Shown in pieces: positions 17,637 through 25,973 of a stretch of DNA of 61,798 bases. Source of the DNA: an uncultured Bacteroidales bacterium (GTDB taxonomy: Bacteria; Bacteroidota; Bacteroidia; Bacteroidales; WCHB1-69). The stretch spans positions 1 through 61,798 of the forward strand of contig CAMJXE010000010.1 in the NCBI GenBank assembly GCA_946409645.1. Direction: 5' to 3'. Below the pieces are notes generated by a model. The model saw only the letters and a program-made list of their open reading frames with translations. It was not told the DNA's origin and made no database searches. Each line of letters starts with the position of its first letter. Position 1 is the stretch's first letter. The position numbers and the translations under genes were made by a program.

Positions 17637-17760
17637 ATGTAGTATCCGAAATACTATAAAACATATTCCCAAAGTACTGTAAGTCTGATACATATTAGCC
17701 CAGGTGAGCGTGGAAATCCCTGGAATGAATAATAAAAGTGAAACAATATACATTAATTAT

Positions 17761-18507
17761 ATGGAAGAAATTTTGGAAGAGAAGAACGAAGTAATGAAAA
17801 ATGAGGTTGTTGAAAATAATGCAACCTTGGTAGATGAGAAAGGGTTTGTTGTAGAGAATAAACCAATGGATTTACCAGAGAAAGAGGAAATGAAACCCTT
17901 CTGCGAGAAAAAATGTAATTTGGCGCATTGGATTGTAGATGGCTTGTTGGCTGCGGCGGTGGTTACGCTATTCATTTTGCATTTCACCGGTGGTAACAAG
18001 AAACCCCAGGTCGTGCAGAAACCTGTCGAAGTGGGCACTGGTGAAGTTGTTTTCATCAACATCGATTCTGTGAATGAGCATTATGAAATGGTTAAAATCC
18101 TGAAAGACACGCTGGAAGCTGAGCAACAGAAGCAGGAGCTGGTTTTCAAAAACCGTCAGAAAGCGTTGGAAAACAAAGCTGCCAATTTTGAGAAGAATTA
18201 CAGCTCAGGTTCGCTGACACCACAGCAAGCGCAATACGCCCAGCAGTCGTTGCAGGAAGAAAGTGCCCGTTTGCAGGCTGACTACAGCAATTTCATGGAG
18301 GATTTCCAATCGCGTTATGCTGCCGCCCTGGAACAGATGGCTGATTCCCTGAATTCCGCTGCAAAACGCGTGAATCAGAACTATAATGCCTCGTATATCT
18401 TTACATATCAGTCTGGTGGTCAGTTACTTTATGCAGATCCTGCACACGACATTACCCAAGAGGTGTTGGAGGAGTTGAACAAGTCTTTCAAAAAGAAGAG
18501 AAAATAA
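17761..18507 (+). CDS. OmpH/Skp-like coiled-coil protein with a membrane anchor
   Basis: 248 residues from ATG 17761, chosen because a typical A/T-rich leader precedes it; an ATG at 17725 and a GTG at 17704 are in-frame alternatives. The acidic N-terminal cytoplasmic segment is followed by one transmembrane helix (about 60-80, HWIVDGLLAAAVVTLFILHF) and a periplasmic OmpH-like domain starting VVFINIDSVNEHYEMVKI, with a long coiled coil (about 120-200). OmpH/Skp proteins chaperone outer-membrane proteins. The cytoplasmic extension and uncleaved helix differ from classical secreted Skp. A weak -7-like TAAGTCTG lies at 17680. It pairs with the next membrane protein, 9 bp downstream. Confidence 0.75.
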   Translation: MEEILEEKNEVMKNEVVENNATLVDEKGFVVENKPMDLPEKEEMKPFCEKKCNLAHWIVDGLLAAAVVTLFILHFTGGNKKPQVVQKPVEVGTGEVVFINIDSVNEHYEMVKILKDTLEAEQQKQELVFKNRQKALENKAANFEKNYSSGSLTPQQAQYAQQSLQEESARLQADYSNFMEDFQSRYAAALEQMADSLNSAAKRVNQNYNASYIFTYQSGGQLLYADPAHDITQEVLEELNKSFKKKRK

Positions 18508-18516
18508 TCCGAAGTC

Positions 18517-19089
18517 ATGGCTGAAGAGAAGAAAACTGCACAGAAACCGTTTGGAACGGTACATGTCGTGCTCCTTTGCTTAGCTTTCGGCGCTTTAGCA
18601 GCTGCTTTGGCATTTATGGCGTGGTCAAATAACCATCTGAAACAGAAAATGGTGGACGAAGAACAGGCCTTCATGGACAGTTTGCACGTCTTTCCCCCGA
18701 TTGAATTTGTCGATTCATTGTATGGGCGCGTCGAGTTGAAACAATATGAGGACGAATCTCCTAAAGTGGTGGTTTACTATGTTTTAGATAGCCTTGGAAA
18801 TCCCACAACCGAGGTTGCGCACGAAACCCACTATTATGAAAATCACCAGAAATATATTGATGGTAACCGCAATGGTGAAACGCGTGAGGGACTTTGGTAC
18901 GCCTATTATCCAGATGGTACTGTACAGACCAAAGGTTTTTATGTGAATGGCAAGGAACAAGGTCGATATACTGTCTATTATTCTAACGGAAATGTTAGAT
19001 ACACAGGTGTTTACGAGGAAGGAACACAGGTTGGTGAATGGCGTTTCTATAACGAGGATGGCACGCTGGCGAAAACGGAGACCTATTAG
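18517..19089 (+). CDS. Membrane-anchored MORN-like repeat protein
   Basis: 190 residues. The short basic N-terminus is followed by one transmembrane helix (about 14-35) and an external C-terminal part with consecutive MORN-like repeats: NGETREGLWYAYYPDGTVQT, KGFYVNGKEQGRYTVYYSNG, YTGVYEEGTQVGEWRFYNEDG. This resembles YwqK-type repeat proteins common in Bacteroidota, whose function is unclear. It follows the OmpH-like gene by 9 bp, so the two are probably made together and share the layout of a short cytoplasmic segment, one helix and an exported domain. Confidence 0.75.
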   Translation: MAEEKKTAQKPFGTVHVVLLCLAFGALAAALAFMAWSNNHLKQKMVDEEQAFMDSLHVFPPIEFVDSLYGRVELKQYEDESPKVVVYYVLDSLGNPTTEVAHETHYYENHQKYIDGNRNGETREGLWYAYYPDGTVQTKGFYVNGKEQGRYTVYYSNGNVRYTGVYEEGTQVGEWRFYNEDGTLAKTETY

Positions 19090-19194
19090 CCCTTCGATAG
19101 TAGCTCTAAGCCAATACGAACAGCCAACGATGAGGTAAAAAATAGAGGTAAATAAAATAAATAATATTAAATATTAATCAAATTGTTAGATATT

Positions 19195-20571
19195 ATGGAA
19201 TTACCATTTGCAGAAGCGTGGAAAATCAAAATGGTTGAACCCATTAAGAAATCCACAAGAGAAGAAAGAGAAAAGTGGCTCCTTGAAGCCCACAACAACA
19301 TTTTCATGCTGAAGAGCGATTATGTCTATATCGACCTCCTGACTGATTCTGGTACAGGTGCCATGAGTGACCGTCAGTGGAGTGCGATGATGATGGGAGA
19401 TGAGAGCTACGGTGGTGCTCGTTCATTTTACCACATGAAGGATACGATTACAGAACTCACTGGTTTTGAGTTTGTTATTCCTACCCACCAAGGTCGTGCG
19501 GCTGAGAATGTGCTGTTCAGTTATCTTGTGAAACCAGGTAACGTTATTCCAGGCAATGCTCATTTCGACACTACGAAAGGACATATTGAAAGCCGTAAAG
19601 CATTTGCCATAGATGTGACGGTTCCCGAGGCGTATGACACCCAATTAGAGGTGCCGTTTAAAGGGAATGTCAGCTTGGAGAAACTGGAGAAGGTGTTGCA
19701 AGAGAACAAGGGCAATGTGCCGTTCATGGTGCTCACAGTTACCAATAATACCGTTGGTGGTCAGCCAGTTAGTATGCAGAATATTCGCGAAACCTGCGAA
19801 CTCTGCCACAAATATGGCGTGCCCGTCAATGTCGATAGCGCCCGTTTCATCGAAAATGCTTACTTCATCAAGACCCGCGAAAAAGGCTACGAAAACAAGA
19901 GTTTGCGCGAGATTTGTAAGGAGATGTTCAGCTATGCTGACAGCATGACCATGAGCGCCAAGAAGGACGGTTTGGTCAATATGGGTGGTTTCATTGCCAC
20001 AAACAAGCAAGATTGGTACGAGGGTGCGAAACTATTCTGCATCCCGTTCGAGGGCTTCCTGACCTATGGTGGTATGAATGGCCGTGATATGGACGCTTTG
20101 GCCGTTGGTTTGAAAGAAAACATTGAGTTCGAAATGGTTGAGACACGCATCAAACAGGTTCACTATCTTGCTGCTAAGCTCGATGAATATGGCATTCCTT
20201 ATCAACGTCCTGCAGGTGGGCACGCTATTTTTGTGGATGCCGACAAGGTTTTGACGCAAATCCCGAAAGAGGAGTTTCCGGCTCAGACCTTGACCTGCGA
20301 GCTCTATCTTGAGGCTGGTATCCGCGCTTGCGAAATCGGTTACGTTCTTGCTGACCGCGATCCTGTGACCCGCGAGAACCGTTTCGGAGGCAATGACTTC
20401 GTGCGCTTGTGCATCCCGCGCCGCGTTTATACAAACAACCACATGGACGTGATTGCCGCAGCTCTTAAGAATGTCTATGACCGTCGTGAAACCATCACCC
20501 GAGGTCTGGAAATCACATGGGAAGCCGAGCTGATGCGCCACTTTACCTGTCAGTTCAAACGTCTTGGCTAA
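19195..20571 (+). CDS. tnaA: Tryptophanase (tryptophan indole-lyase)
   Basis: 458 residues from ATG 19195; the TTG at 19183 is not needed. PLP enzyme splitting tryptophan into indole, pyruvate and ammonia. Key sites: LLTDSGTGAMSD (48-59), THQGR with R101, DSARF (214-218) and SAKKDG with the PLP lysine K257. The specificity region reads CEIGYVLADRDPVTRENRF, matching the tryptophanase pattern (EIG) rather than the MERG of tyrosine phenol-lyase. The nearly continuous resemblance to Porphyromonas/Bacteroides TnaA supports the assignment. No TnaC-like leader peptide was found in the 105-bp upstream gap. DUF3109 follows after 12 bp. Confidence 0.94.
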   Translation: MELPFAEAWKIKMVEPIKKSTREEREKWLLEAHNNIFMLKSDYVYIDLLTDSGTGAMSDRQWSAMMMGDESYGGARSFYHMKDTITELTGFEFVIPTHQGRAAENVLFSYLVKPGNVIPGNAHFDTTKGHIESRKAFAIDVTVPEAYDTQLEVPFKGNVSLEKLEKVLQENKGNVPFMVLTVTNNTVGGQPVSMQNIRETCELCHKYGVPVNVDSARFIENAYFIKTREKGYENKSLREICKEMFSYADSMTMSAKKDGLVNMGGFIATNKQDWYEGAKLFCIPFEGFLTYGGMNGRDMDALAVGLKENIEFEMVETRIKQVHYLAAKLDEYGIPYQRPAGGHAIFVDADKVLTQIPKEEFPAQTLTCELYLEAGIRACEIGYVLADRDPVTRENRFGGNDFVRLCIPRRVYTNNHMDVIAAALKNVYDRRETITRGLEITWEAELMRHFTCQFKRLG

Positions 20572-20583
20572 CAGTTGGATACA

Positions 20584-21168
20584 ATGCTCATAGTAGGAAA
20601 TGTCCTCGTTTCGGAAGAACTTATCGACAAATGTTTCTGCTGCGATTTGGCGCAGTGTAAGGGCGAATGTTGTGTGGATGGCGATTTAGGTGCGCCAATT
20701 GCCCCCGACGAAGTGGCCGAATTAGAGGAGTATTATCCTGATTACCAAAAATATATGACCGAAGAAGGTGTCGCCGTGGTAGAAAACGGCGGCACCTTTG
20801 TCTTCAACGGAGATGATTCTTTTGAGACGCCTTTGATGGAGAGTAACAATGCTTGTGCGTTTTCTTTCTTCGAAGACGGTGTGGCAAAGTGCGCGATAGA
20901 GAAGTGCTACCGCCTCGGCGAAATTCCCTTCCGAAAGCCCATATCGTGCTATCTGTACCCTATAAGAATCAGCAGAGTAGGGGATTACGATGCGTTGAAT
21001 TATGACCATTGGTCGATTTGCAAGACCGCTGTGGAGAACGGTAACCGCTTGAAGCTACCCGTCTATCGGTTCCTGAAAGAACCGCTGATCAACAAGTATG
21101 GCGAAGATTGGTTTGAGGAATTGGAAGAGATGGTCCAGCTGCGCCACGACAAAGCCCCTAAGTTGTAA
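20584..21168 (+). CDS. DUF3109 family protein
   Basis: 194 residues from ATG 20584. The N-terminal cysteine cluster CFCCDLAQCKGECCVDGD (about 18-35) and further Cys residues (NNACAFSFFEDGVAKCAIEKC, ISCYLYPIRI) are the signature of DUF3109. The cysteine pattern recalls the YkgJ-like putative metal-binding proteins, so binding of zinc or an iron-sulfur cluster is plausible. No enzymatic role is known to me. It is probably co-transcribed with tnaA (12-bp gap), although the family is widespread without tnaA. Confidence 0.85.
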   Translation: MLIVGNVLVSEELIDKCFCCDLAQCKGECCVDGDLGAPIAPDEVAELEEYYPDYQKYMTEEGVAVVENGGTFVFNGDDSFETPLMESNNACAFSFFEDGVAKCAIEKCYRLGEIPFRKPISCYLYPIRISRVGDYDALNYDHWSICKTAVENGNRLKLPVYRFLKEPLINKYGEDWFEELEEMVQLRHDKAPKL

Positions 21169-21231
21169 GAACGTTTCGAGCAACGTCTCAATGGAAGCAA
21201 AAATTCCTGCCTGTGGATAACCATTTTTTTG

Positions 21232-21239
21232 TATCTTTG
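21232..21239 (+). promoter_or_regulatory. -7 element for dnaN
   Basis: TATCTTTG is a perfect TAnnTTTG, 28 bases before the dnaN ATG. A TGTGG at 21212-21216 may stand in for the -33 TTTG. Confidence 0.7.
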
Positions 21240-21267
21240 CAGTTTGAAAATTTAGAAAAGTAACAAT

Positions 21268-22398
21268 ATGAAATTCATCGTATCAAGCGACTTGTTGTAT
21301 CGCAATTTAAGTGCCATCAGTGGCGTGATGGGAACGAACAGCACCATGCCCATCTTAGACAATTTTTTAGTGACTATTGAAGGTAACCAGTTGAAACTCA
21401 CGGCTTCGGATCTCGAATCCACGATGACATCCGTAATTGAACTAGACAATGTGGAGGGTGAAGGTTCTGTGGCTGTGCCCGCCAAGATTTTGCTTGAGAC
21501 GTTGAAGCTGATGCCGGATATGCCGTTGGTCTTCGCTATCGACAGTGAGAATAACGTCCTGAAATTCTCTTCAGCGAATGGCGAGTATGGCGCTCCCTGC
21601 TTCCCGAGCGACGAGTATCCGAAGGTTAAACCGGTTGCAGAACCCAAGAGCTTCGATATTCGGGCGTCCGTGCTTCAGCGAGCAATCAGCAAAACTATTT
21701 TCGCTACGGGCAACGACGAGTTGCGTCCGAATATGATGGGCGTGCTTTGTGAGTTAGCAGCTGACGATATCACGTTTGTGGCCACAGATGCGCACAAACT
21801 GGTCCGCTATCGCAATACGGAGGTGAAAACAGAGGAGTTTTCCTCCTTTATCCTGCCAAAAAAACCCATCGCACATTTGAAGAATATTTTGGCGAACCAT
21901 ACCGATGCTGTTCATATCGAGTACTCTGAGAATACACACCATATCCGTTTCGCTTTTGGAAACTTTGAACTCTATTCCTCTTTGAAGGAAGGTAAATATC
22001 CTAATTATGAGTCGGTTATACCGAAAGAAAATCCAAACGAACTTACCATAGGACGTGATGAGTTCCTGAAATCCATACGTCGTTTAGGCAACTATTCAAG
22101 CCAATCGACCTTCCAAGTTCGCCTATCGTTGACAGAAACTGGTCTGAATCTTACAGCAGAGGATATGGATTTCTCCTACAAAGGAGCGGAGAACATCCAG
22201 TGTGAGTACAAGGGTGAACCCATGGAGATAGGATTCAATTCCCGCTTCTTGCGAGAAATGATTGAGAACATCGATGCTGACACCATACAGATGTCTTTTT
22301 CGAAGCCTCAACGTGCAGCTCTTATTGCACCGACGGTACAACATGATGAAAATGAGGATGTTCTGATGCTGATTATGCCAGTGATGTTGAATTATTAG
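21268..22398 (+). CDS. dnaN: DNA polymerase III beta sliding clamp
   Basis: 376 residues, the usual clamp length (about 370), with three repeated clamp domains. The start MKFIVSSDLLYRNLSAISGVM and the C-terminal LIAPTVQHDENEDVLMLIMPVMLN are characteristic; the last segment contains the clamp's final MPM/L pocket strand. The clamp tethers polymerase III to DNA. Here it is isolated from dnaA and recF and has its own promoter. It is followed by an inverted heptamer array and the RNase P RNA gene. Confidence 0.96.
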   Translation: MKFIVSSDLLYRNLSAISGVMGTNSTMPILDNFLVTIEGNQLKLTASDLESTMTSVIELDNVEGEGSVAVPAKILLETLKLMPDMPLVFAIDSENNVLKFSSANGEYGAPCFPSDEYPKVKPVAEPKSFDIRASVLQRAISKTIFATGNDELRPNMMGVLCELAADDITFVATDAHKLVRYRNTEVKTEEFSSFILPKKPIAHLKNILANHTDAVHIEYSENTHHIRFAFGNFELYSSLKEGKYPNYESVIPKENPNELTIGRDEFLKSIRRLGNYSSQSTFQVRLSLTETGLNLTAEDMDFSYKGAENIQCEYKGEPMEIGFNSRFLREMIENIDADTIQMSFSKPQRAALIAPTVQHDENEDVLMLIMPVMLNY

Positions 22399-22405
22399 AC
22401 GTATG

Positions 22406-22480
22406 ACTTGAGACTTAAGACGTGGATCAAGATCCTAAGTCCCAAGTCCTAAGTCTCAAGTCTTAAGTCTCAAGTCTCTT
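22406..22480 (+). repeat. Inverted heptamer array between dnaN and rnpB
   Basis: Exact 7-base units CCTAAGT, CCCAAGT, CCTAAGT, CTCAAGT, CTTAAGT, CTCAAGT run from 22434 to 22475. The same units occur inverted at 22406-22420 (ACTTGAG ACTTAAG). The 16-base arms at 22406-22421 and 22460-22475 are perfect reverse complements and can form a long hairpin, with GGATCAAGATCC near the apex. The array ends where RNase P RNA helix P1 begins. Confidence 0.85.
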
Positions 22481-22823
22481 AAAAAGGAAAACCGAGTTGT
22501 CGCGGCCGCGAGGCTGAGGAAAGTCCGGGCAACACAGAGCACCATACTTCCTAACGGGAAGGCGCGCGCAAGCGTGACAGACAGTGCCACAGAAAAGATA
22601 CCGCCCGTTCATCGGGTAAGGGTGAAAACGTGAGGTAAGAGCTCACGCCACCGTCAGTGATGCCGGCGGAGGTAAACCTTATGGGTTGAAAGACCAAATA
22701 AACCGGGGCTTGAGGGCTGCTCGTCCGACCCGGAGGGTAGGTTGATAGAGGCCTGTGGCGACGCAGGTCCGAGATAAATGACAACATAGAACAGAACCCG
22801 GCTTACGGGTTTTCCTTTTTTTT
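22481..22823 (+). ncRNA. rnpB: RNase P RNA (bacterial class A)
   Basis: Catalytic RNA that matures tRNA 5' ends. Conserved core blocks are present: GAGGAAAGTCCGGGC near the 5' end, the GGTAAGGGTGAAAACGTGAGG block with GTAAGAGCTCACG in the middle, and ACAGAACCCGGCTTACGG at the 3' end. The ends are set by helix P1, in which AAAAAGGAAAACCG (22481-22494) pairs with CGGGTTTTCCTTTTT. P1 followed by T residues also serves as terminator. Length is about 340 nt, normal for class A. The last bases overlap the stop of the convergent yraN gene. Confidence 0.95.
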
Positions 22824-23187
22824 ACCACCTGGGTTTGAATGCGTTCTCTATATGTGTTATCTCCTGTAAATCAGGACTGTTGATAATGGAGATGATGTCG
22901 AAACGCACCTCCTTGTTGATTTTCTTGAACCTTGAATAATTCATCGCCGCCCGAATGAGGTGGCGTTGCTTTTGAAAGTCCACGAACACTTCAGGGGCTC
23001 CAAAAACCGCTGTTTTTCGCGTTTTCACTTCCACAATGACCAAATAGTCGTCGTTTTCCGCGATGATATCGACCTCTAAATGACCACAGCGCCAATTGCG
23101 CTCAAGTATTCTGTAACCTTTTTGATATAAGAGGTTTACAGCCATTTCTTCGCCGGCCATGCCCTGTATTTGCTTTTCTGTTTTCAC
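22822..23187 (-). CDS. YraN family (UPF0102) putative endonuclease-like protein
   Basis: 121 residues. The nuclease-fold signature of the family is visible: GYRILERNWRCGHLEVDIIAENDDYLVIVEVKTRK (near 25-60), with the D...ExK acidic triad, and RFDIISI later. The usual GEIDLIA is HLEVDIIA here. The start is a GTG at 23187; ATG 23160 is an alternative but would remove part of the conserved N-terminal helix. The biological role of YraN is not established. It is convergent with rnpB, with the stop at the edge of the rnpB terminator. Confidence 0.85.
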   Translation of the reverse strand: MKTEKQIQGMAGEEMAVNLLYQKGYRILERNWRCGHLEVDIIAENDDYLVIVEVKTRKTAVFGAPEVFVDFQKQRHLIRAAMNYSRFKKINKEVRFDIISIINSPDLQEITHIENAFKPRW

Positions 23188-23227
23188 TATTGTTTCTTGA
23201 TTTTGTGAATGATATAATAATACTGTG

Positions 23228-23235
23228 CAAAGATA
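23228..23235 (-). promoter_or_regulatory. -7 element for the yraN-like gene
   Basis: Minus-strand TATCTTTG, a perfect TAnnTTTG, lies about 40 bases upstream of the GTG start. No clear -33 is seen. Confidence 0.55.
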
Positions 23236-23386
23236 TAATTAATTCTGTTGTTAACCGCTGTGTTTTGCGCCCAATAGGATGTTTTTTTGCGGAATTTTGG
23301 TTTTAAAATTTACTATTCGAGGTCTAATTGTTAAAATATTTTTGTATATTTCTGATTCTCAAGAATATAAAAATAACACAAAAATC

Positions 23387-23417
23387 TTGACAAACCCTTT
23401 TTCGTATTGTATATTTG
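23387..23417 (+). promoter_or_regulatory. Promoter (-33 TTG / -7 TATATTTG) for the DUF2851 gene
   Basis: TTG at 23387-23389, a 20-base spacer and TATATTTG at 23410-23417 match the Bacteroidota consensus spacing best of all promoters in the window. The start codon is 44 bases downstream. Confidence 0.75.
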
Positions 23418-23460
23418 CAAGAGAAAAGAATGATGAAAACAACAACGAATATTTGGAACC

Positions 23461-24759
23461 ATGAAGGAGCTTTTTTTGCACTATGTGTGGCAGCATCGCC
23501 ACTATGATTTTAGAAATTTAAGGACCACTCGGGGGCAACGTTTGAATGTGGTGTTCCCTGGGTATCATAACCACGACGCTGGCCCTGACTTTTTGCAGGC
23601 GGTGGTTACGATAGACGATGTGCGCTGGATTGGCAGCGTGGAAATCCATTGCCGTAGCTCAGATTGGCTGCGACATCGACATCATGAGGACGACAAATAC
23701 AAGTCGGTTGTGTTGCATGTGGTTTATGAACAAGATATGGAGATTCAACTGTGTCAGAATGAATTTGTCCCGACGTTAGAGCTAAAAGATAGGATACAGG
23801 AGGAGATGTTCTCTCGTTACGAGTCTTTGATGAAAGTTCCCGATTTATTACTTTGCCGATCTCAATCGTCGAATGTGGATTCTCTCATCGTGCATAATCA
23901 GTTGTCGAAAATGCTGATTGAAAGGATGTTGCGCCGTCAGGGCGGGATTCAGAACACCCTGTTGAGCTGTCAGTCGGATTGGAATGAACTGATATATAGG
24001 ACGATGGCGGTTGCTTTCGGTTGCAAGAAGAATGGCACTGCGTTTGAGCTGTTGGCGCAGAGTCTGCCGTATCGGATTTTACGCTCGCATCTTGCCTCGC
24101 GATTGCAGGTTTATGCTCTTGTTTTCGGGCAATCTGGACTGTTGGATATGGATGATGAAGACGAGTATGCAGATCGGTTGCGCTATGAGTACGACTATTT
24201 GCGTTATAAGTATCAGTTGACACCTATAAAGGCGCATCAGTGGAACTGGCTACGATTGCGTCCTCAGAATTTCCCTCCGTTGCGGCTTGCTCAGTTCGCA
24301 CAGCTACTCTTTGAAACGGGTAATGCTCTTTCAGACAATGTGTTGAAAGCAAGTGTGTCAAGTTTGCAAAGTTGGTTGTCATTAGCTCCAGATGAATACT
24401 GGCAAACCCATTACATGTTTGGAAAAGAGAGCCCGAAGCATCCTTCTGGAATTGGGGAATTGGTTGTTGAATCTTTGATTATCAATGTGGTCGTGCCAGT
24501 GCGATTTGCGTATGCGCGGTTTACCGGGGATGAAAACATGCAGGAGAACGCACTTGGTCTGTTGGAGCGCGTGCCTTACGAGGTCAACAAGGTTACGAGA
24601 TTGTTCATTGACAGTGCGTTTCCGTGTCGGAGTGCTTACGATTCGCAAGCTCAGATAGAGCTGATGGGGCAATTCTGCACACAGAAGCGCTGTTTGAAGT
24701 GCTCCATTGGCGAGAAGATTGTGCGGGGGAAAGGGGTGCTGCCTCCAAATTCCGCGTAG
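23461..24759 (+). CDS. DUF2851 family protein
   Basis: 432 residues, typical of DUF2851. The conserved N-terminal block includes LNVVFPGYHNHDAGPDFLQAVVTIDD (near 28-55), WIGSVEIHCRSSDWLRHRHHEDDKY and VVLHVVYEQD. The C-terminus has a CTQKRCLKCSIGEKIV cysteine motif. The N-terminal part, with its HNxDAGPDF and SVEIH/SDWxxHxHxxD motifs, looks like a metal-dependent nuclease-type active site, but no activity is known to me. It is convergent with the peroxidase gene, leaving a 31-bp gap without an obvious terminator. Confidence 0.85.
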   Translation: MKELFLHYVWQHRHYDFRNLRTTRGQRLNVVFPGYHNHDAGPDFLQAVVTIDDVRWIGSVEIHCRSSDWLRHRHHEDDKYKSVVLHVVYEQDMEIQLCQNEFVPTLELKDRIQEEMFSRYESLMKVPDLLLCRSQSSNVDSLIVHNQLSKMLIERMLRRQGGIQNTLLSCQSDWNELIYRTMAVAFGCKKNGTAFELLAQSLPYRILRSHLASRLQVYALVFGQSGLLDMDDEDEYADRLRYEYDYLRYKYQLTPIKAHQWNWLRLRPQNFPPLRLAQFAQLLFETGNALSDNVLKASVSSLQSWLSLAPDEYWQTHYMFGKESPKHPSGIGELVVESLIINVVVPVRFAYARFTGDENMQENALGLLERVPYEVNKVTRLFIDSAFPCRSAYDSQAQIELMGQFCTQKRCLKCSIGEKIVRGKGVLPPNSA

Positions 24760-24790
24760 GGGGATTCCGGAACTATAATCATTTCGTAAC

Positions 24791-25888
24791 TTATTTGCGG
24801 AGAAAATCCTCATCCGTCAAAGTTTCTAAAAACGCTTTCAGGTCAGCGATGTCATTGGGAGTGAGGCGTACCCCGCCATCGTTCACATGATGCATTAAAG
24901 GGCTGATATACGGGGAATTTTGTACTTCCGAGTTGTAGAACTCAAGCACTTCGTCTAAGGTTTGGAAGCGGCCGTCGTGCATGTAGGGTGCGGAATGGGT
25001 GACATTGCGCAGCGAGGGTGCACGATAGGCACCGCAGTCGCGCGGGTCGCCTGTGACGCTCGCACGGTCGTGCGCGTCCGTAGGCTGTACATCTAACCCG
25101 TTGTTGTAGAACAGGTTTGTGGTGAATAAAGGCGTGCCACTGCTTCCGTGACAATGGAAGCAGTCGGCTCCCTCTTCGGTAGTGAAAAGGACGTAGCCGT
25201 GCAACTCCTGAGGGGTGAGTTGCTCTTTGCCTTGAAGGTAACGGTCGAACTTGCTGTTGCCGCTGACCAAAGAGCGCACATACTGAGCAATCGCTTTCTG
25301 GATGCGCTCCATCGTGATTTCTTCGGTACCGAAGGCCTTTTTGAAGAGCGGTGGATATTTGCTGTCGGATCTGATGGCGGCCACAGCACTCGCTTCCGTT
25401 CCGCACATCTCGTCGTCGGCGATAATGGCCATGCGCACGATGTCTTCGATGGTTCGCATCTCCGGATTGCTATAGTCGCTGGAAATCAGTCCGTTCCAGA
25501 GATATCCCTCGTGGTTAAAGACGAGGTTGACCAACGGCATGACGTTGTGGATGGTCGCCTTGCCTGTGGTGCGGCCTCGTGCTTTTCCATCCGGGAAACG
25601 TGGGTGGTCTGGACCGAGGTCGTAATTGTGCTCCGGACGGTGACAGGTGGTGCACGACATTAACGAGTCAGGATGGCTGCCCGTGTAGCCGCAAAGATGC
25701 GGATCGTGGAAAAGCAGACGACCGAGTTCCACACCTTCAACTGTCATAGGATTGTCGGATGGGATGTTCAGCAATGTGGGAAAACCCTTGGGGATTTGGA
25801 TGTCCAAAGGGGTAGGAGGGTCTATGCGATCGCGGCAGGAGGCGAGGAGGAATGCGAGAAAGAGGATGATGTGTGCTACACCCCACAC
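24791..25888 (-). CDS. Di-haem cytochrome-c peroxidase/MauG-family lipoprotein
   Basis: 365 residues from the GTG at 25888. That start gives a normal lipoprotein signal (MWGVAHIILFLAFLLASC, Cys18). An in-frame ATG at 25984 overlaps the parC stop but would add 32 residues read from a repeat element, so it is less likely. Two c-type haem motifs are present: CTTCH about 70 residues after the lipid Cys, and CFHCH about 145 residues further on. Other family features are GRLLFHDPHLCG, KATIHNVMPLVNLVFNHEGYLWNG and the C-terminal YRAPSLRNVTHSAPYMHDGRFQTLDEVLEFYN. It would reduce hydrogen peroxide or act as a MauG-like electron-transfer protein in the periplasm. It lies 85 bp downstream of parC on the same strand. 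Confidence 0.88.
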   Translation of the reverse strand: MWGVAHIILFLAFLLASCRDRIDPPTPLDIQIPKGFPTLLNIPSDNPMTVEGVELGRLLFHDPHLCGYTGSHPDSLMSCTTCHRPEHNYDLGPDHPRFPDGKARGRTTGKATIHNVMPLVNLVFNHEGYLWNGLISSDYSNPEMRTIEDIVRMAIIADDEMCGTEASAVAAIRSDSKYPPLFKKAFGTEEITMERIQKAIAQYVRSLVSGNSKFDRYLQGKEQLTPQELHGYVLFTTEEGADCFHCHGSSGTPLFTTNLFYNNGLDVQPTDAHDRASVTGDPRDCGAYRAPSLRNVTHSAPYMHDGRFQTLDEVLEFYNSEVQNSPYISPLMHHVNDGGVRLTPNDIADLKAFLETLTDEDFLRK

Positions 25889-25966
25889 AATCGACGTAGG
25901 AGCGCAGTGTGGGGTTGATTCCGCTTTGTGCGTCTTGCCTCTCCGAGGCTGCTTATGGAAGATATT
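25880..25966 (-). repeat. Double-hairpin dispersed repeat, copy A
   Basis: Read on the minus strand: an AT-rich lead-in, AAGCAGCCTCGGAGAGGCAA (hairpin GCCTC/GAGGC), AGACGCACAAAG, then AACCCCACAC ... GTGTGGGGT as a second stem with an 18-base loop. Copy B at 56377-56453 has the same order and largely the same sequence. The right arm of this copy contains the GTG proposed as start of the peroxidase gene. Confidence 0.75.
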
Positions 25967-25973
25967 TATATTA

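Noticed and set aside
19195..20571. Tyrosine phenol-lyase
   Set aside because: The C-terminal specificity segment has EIG and RDP as in tryptophanases, not MERG as in tyrosine phenol-lyase.
22406..22480. Possible CRISPR array
   Set aside because: The units are 7 bases with no spacers, and no cas gene is in the window. The same applies to the other arrays.
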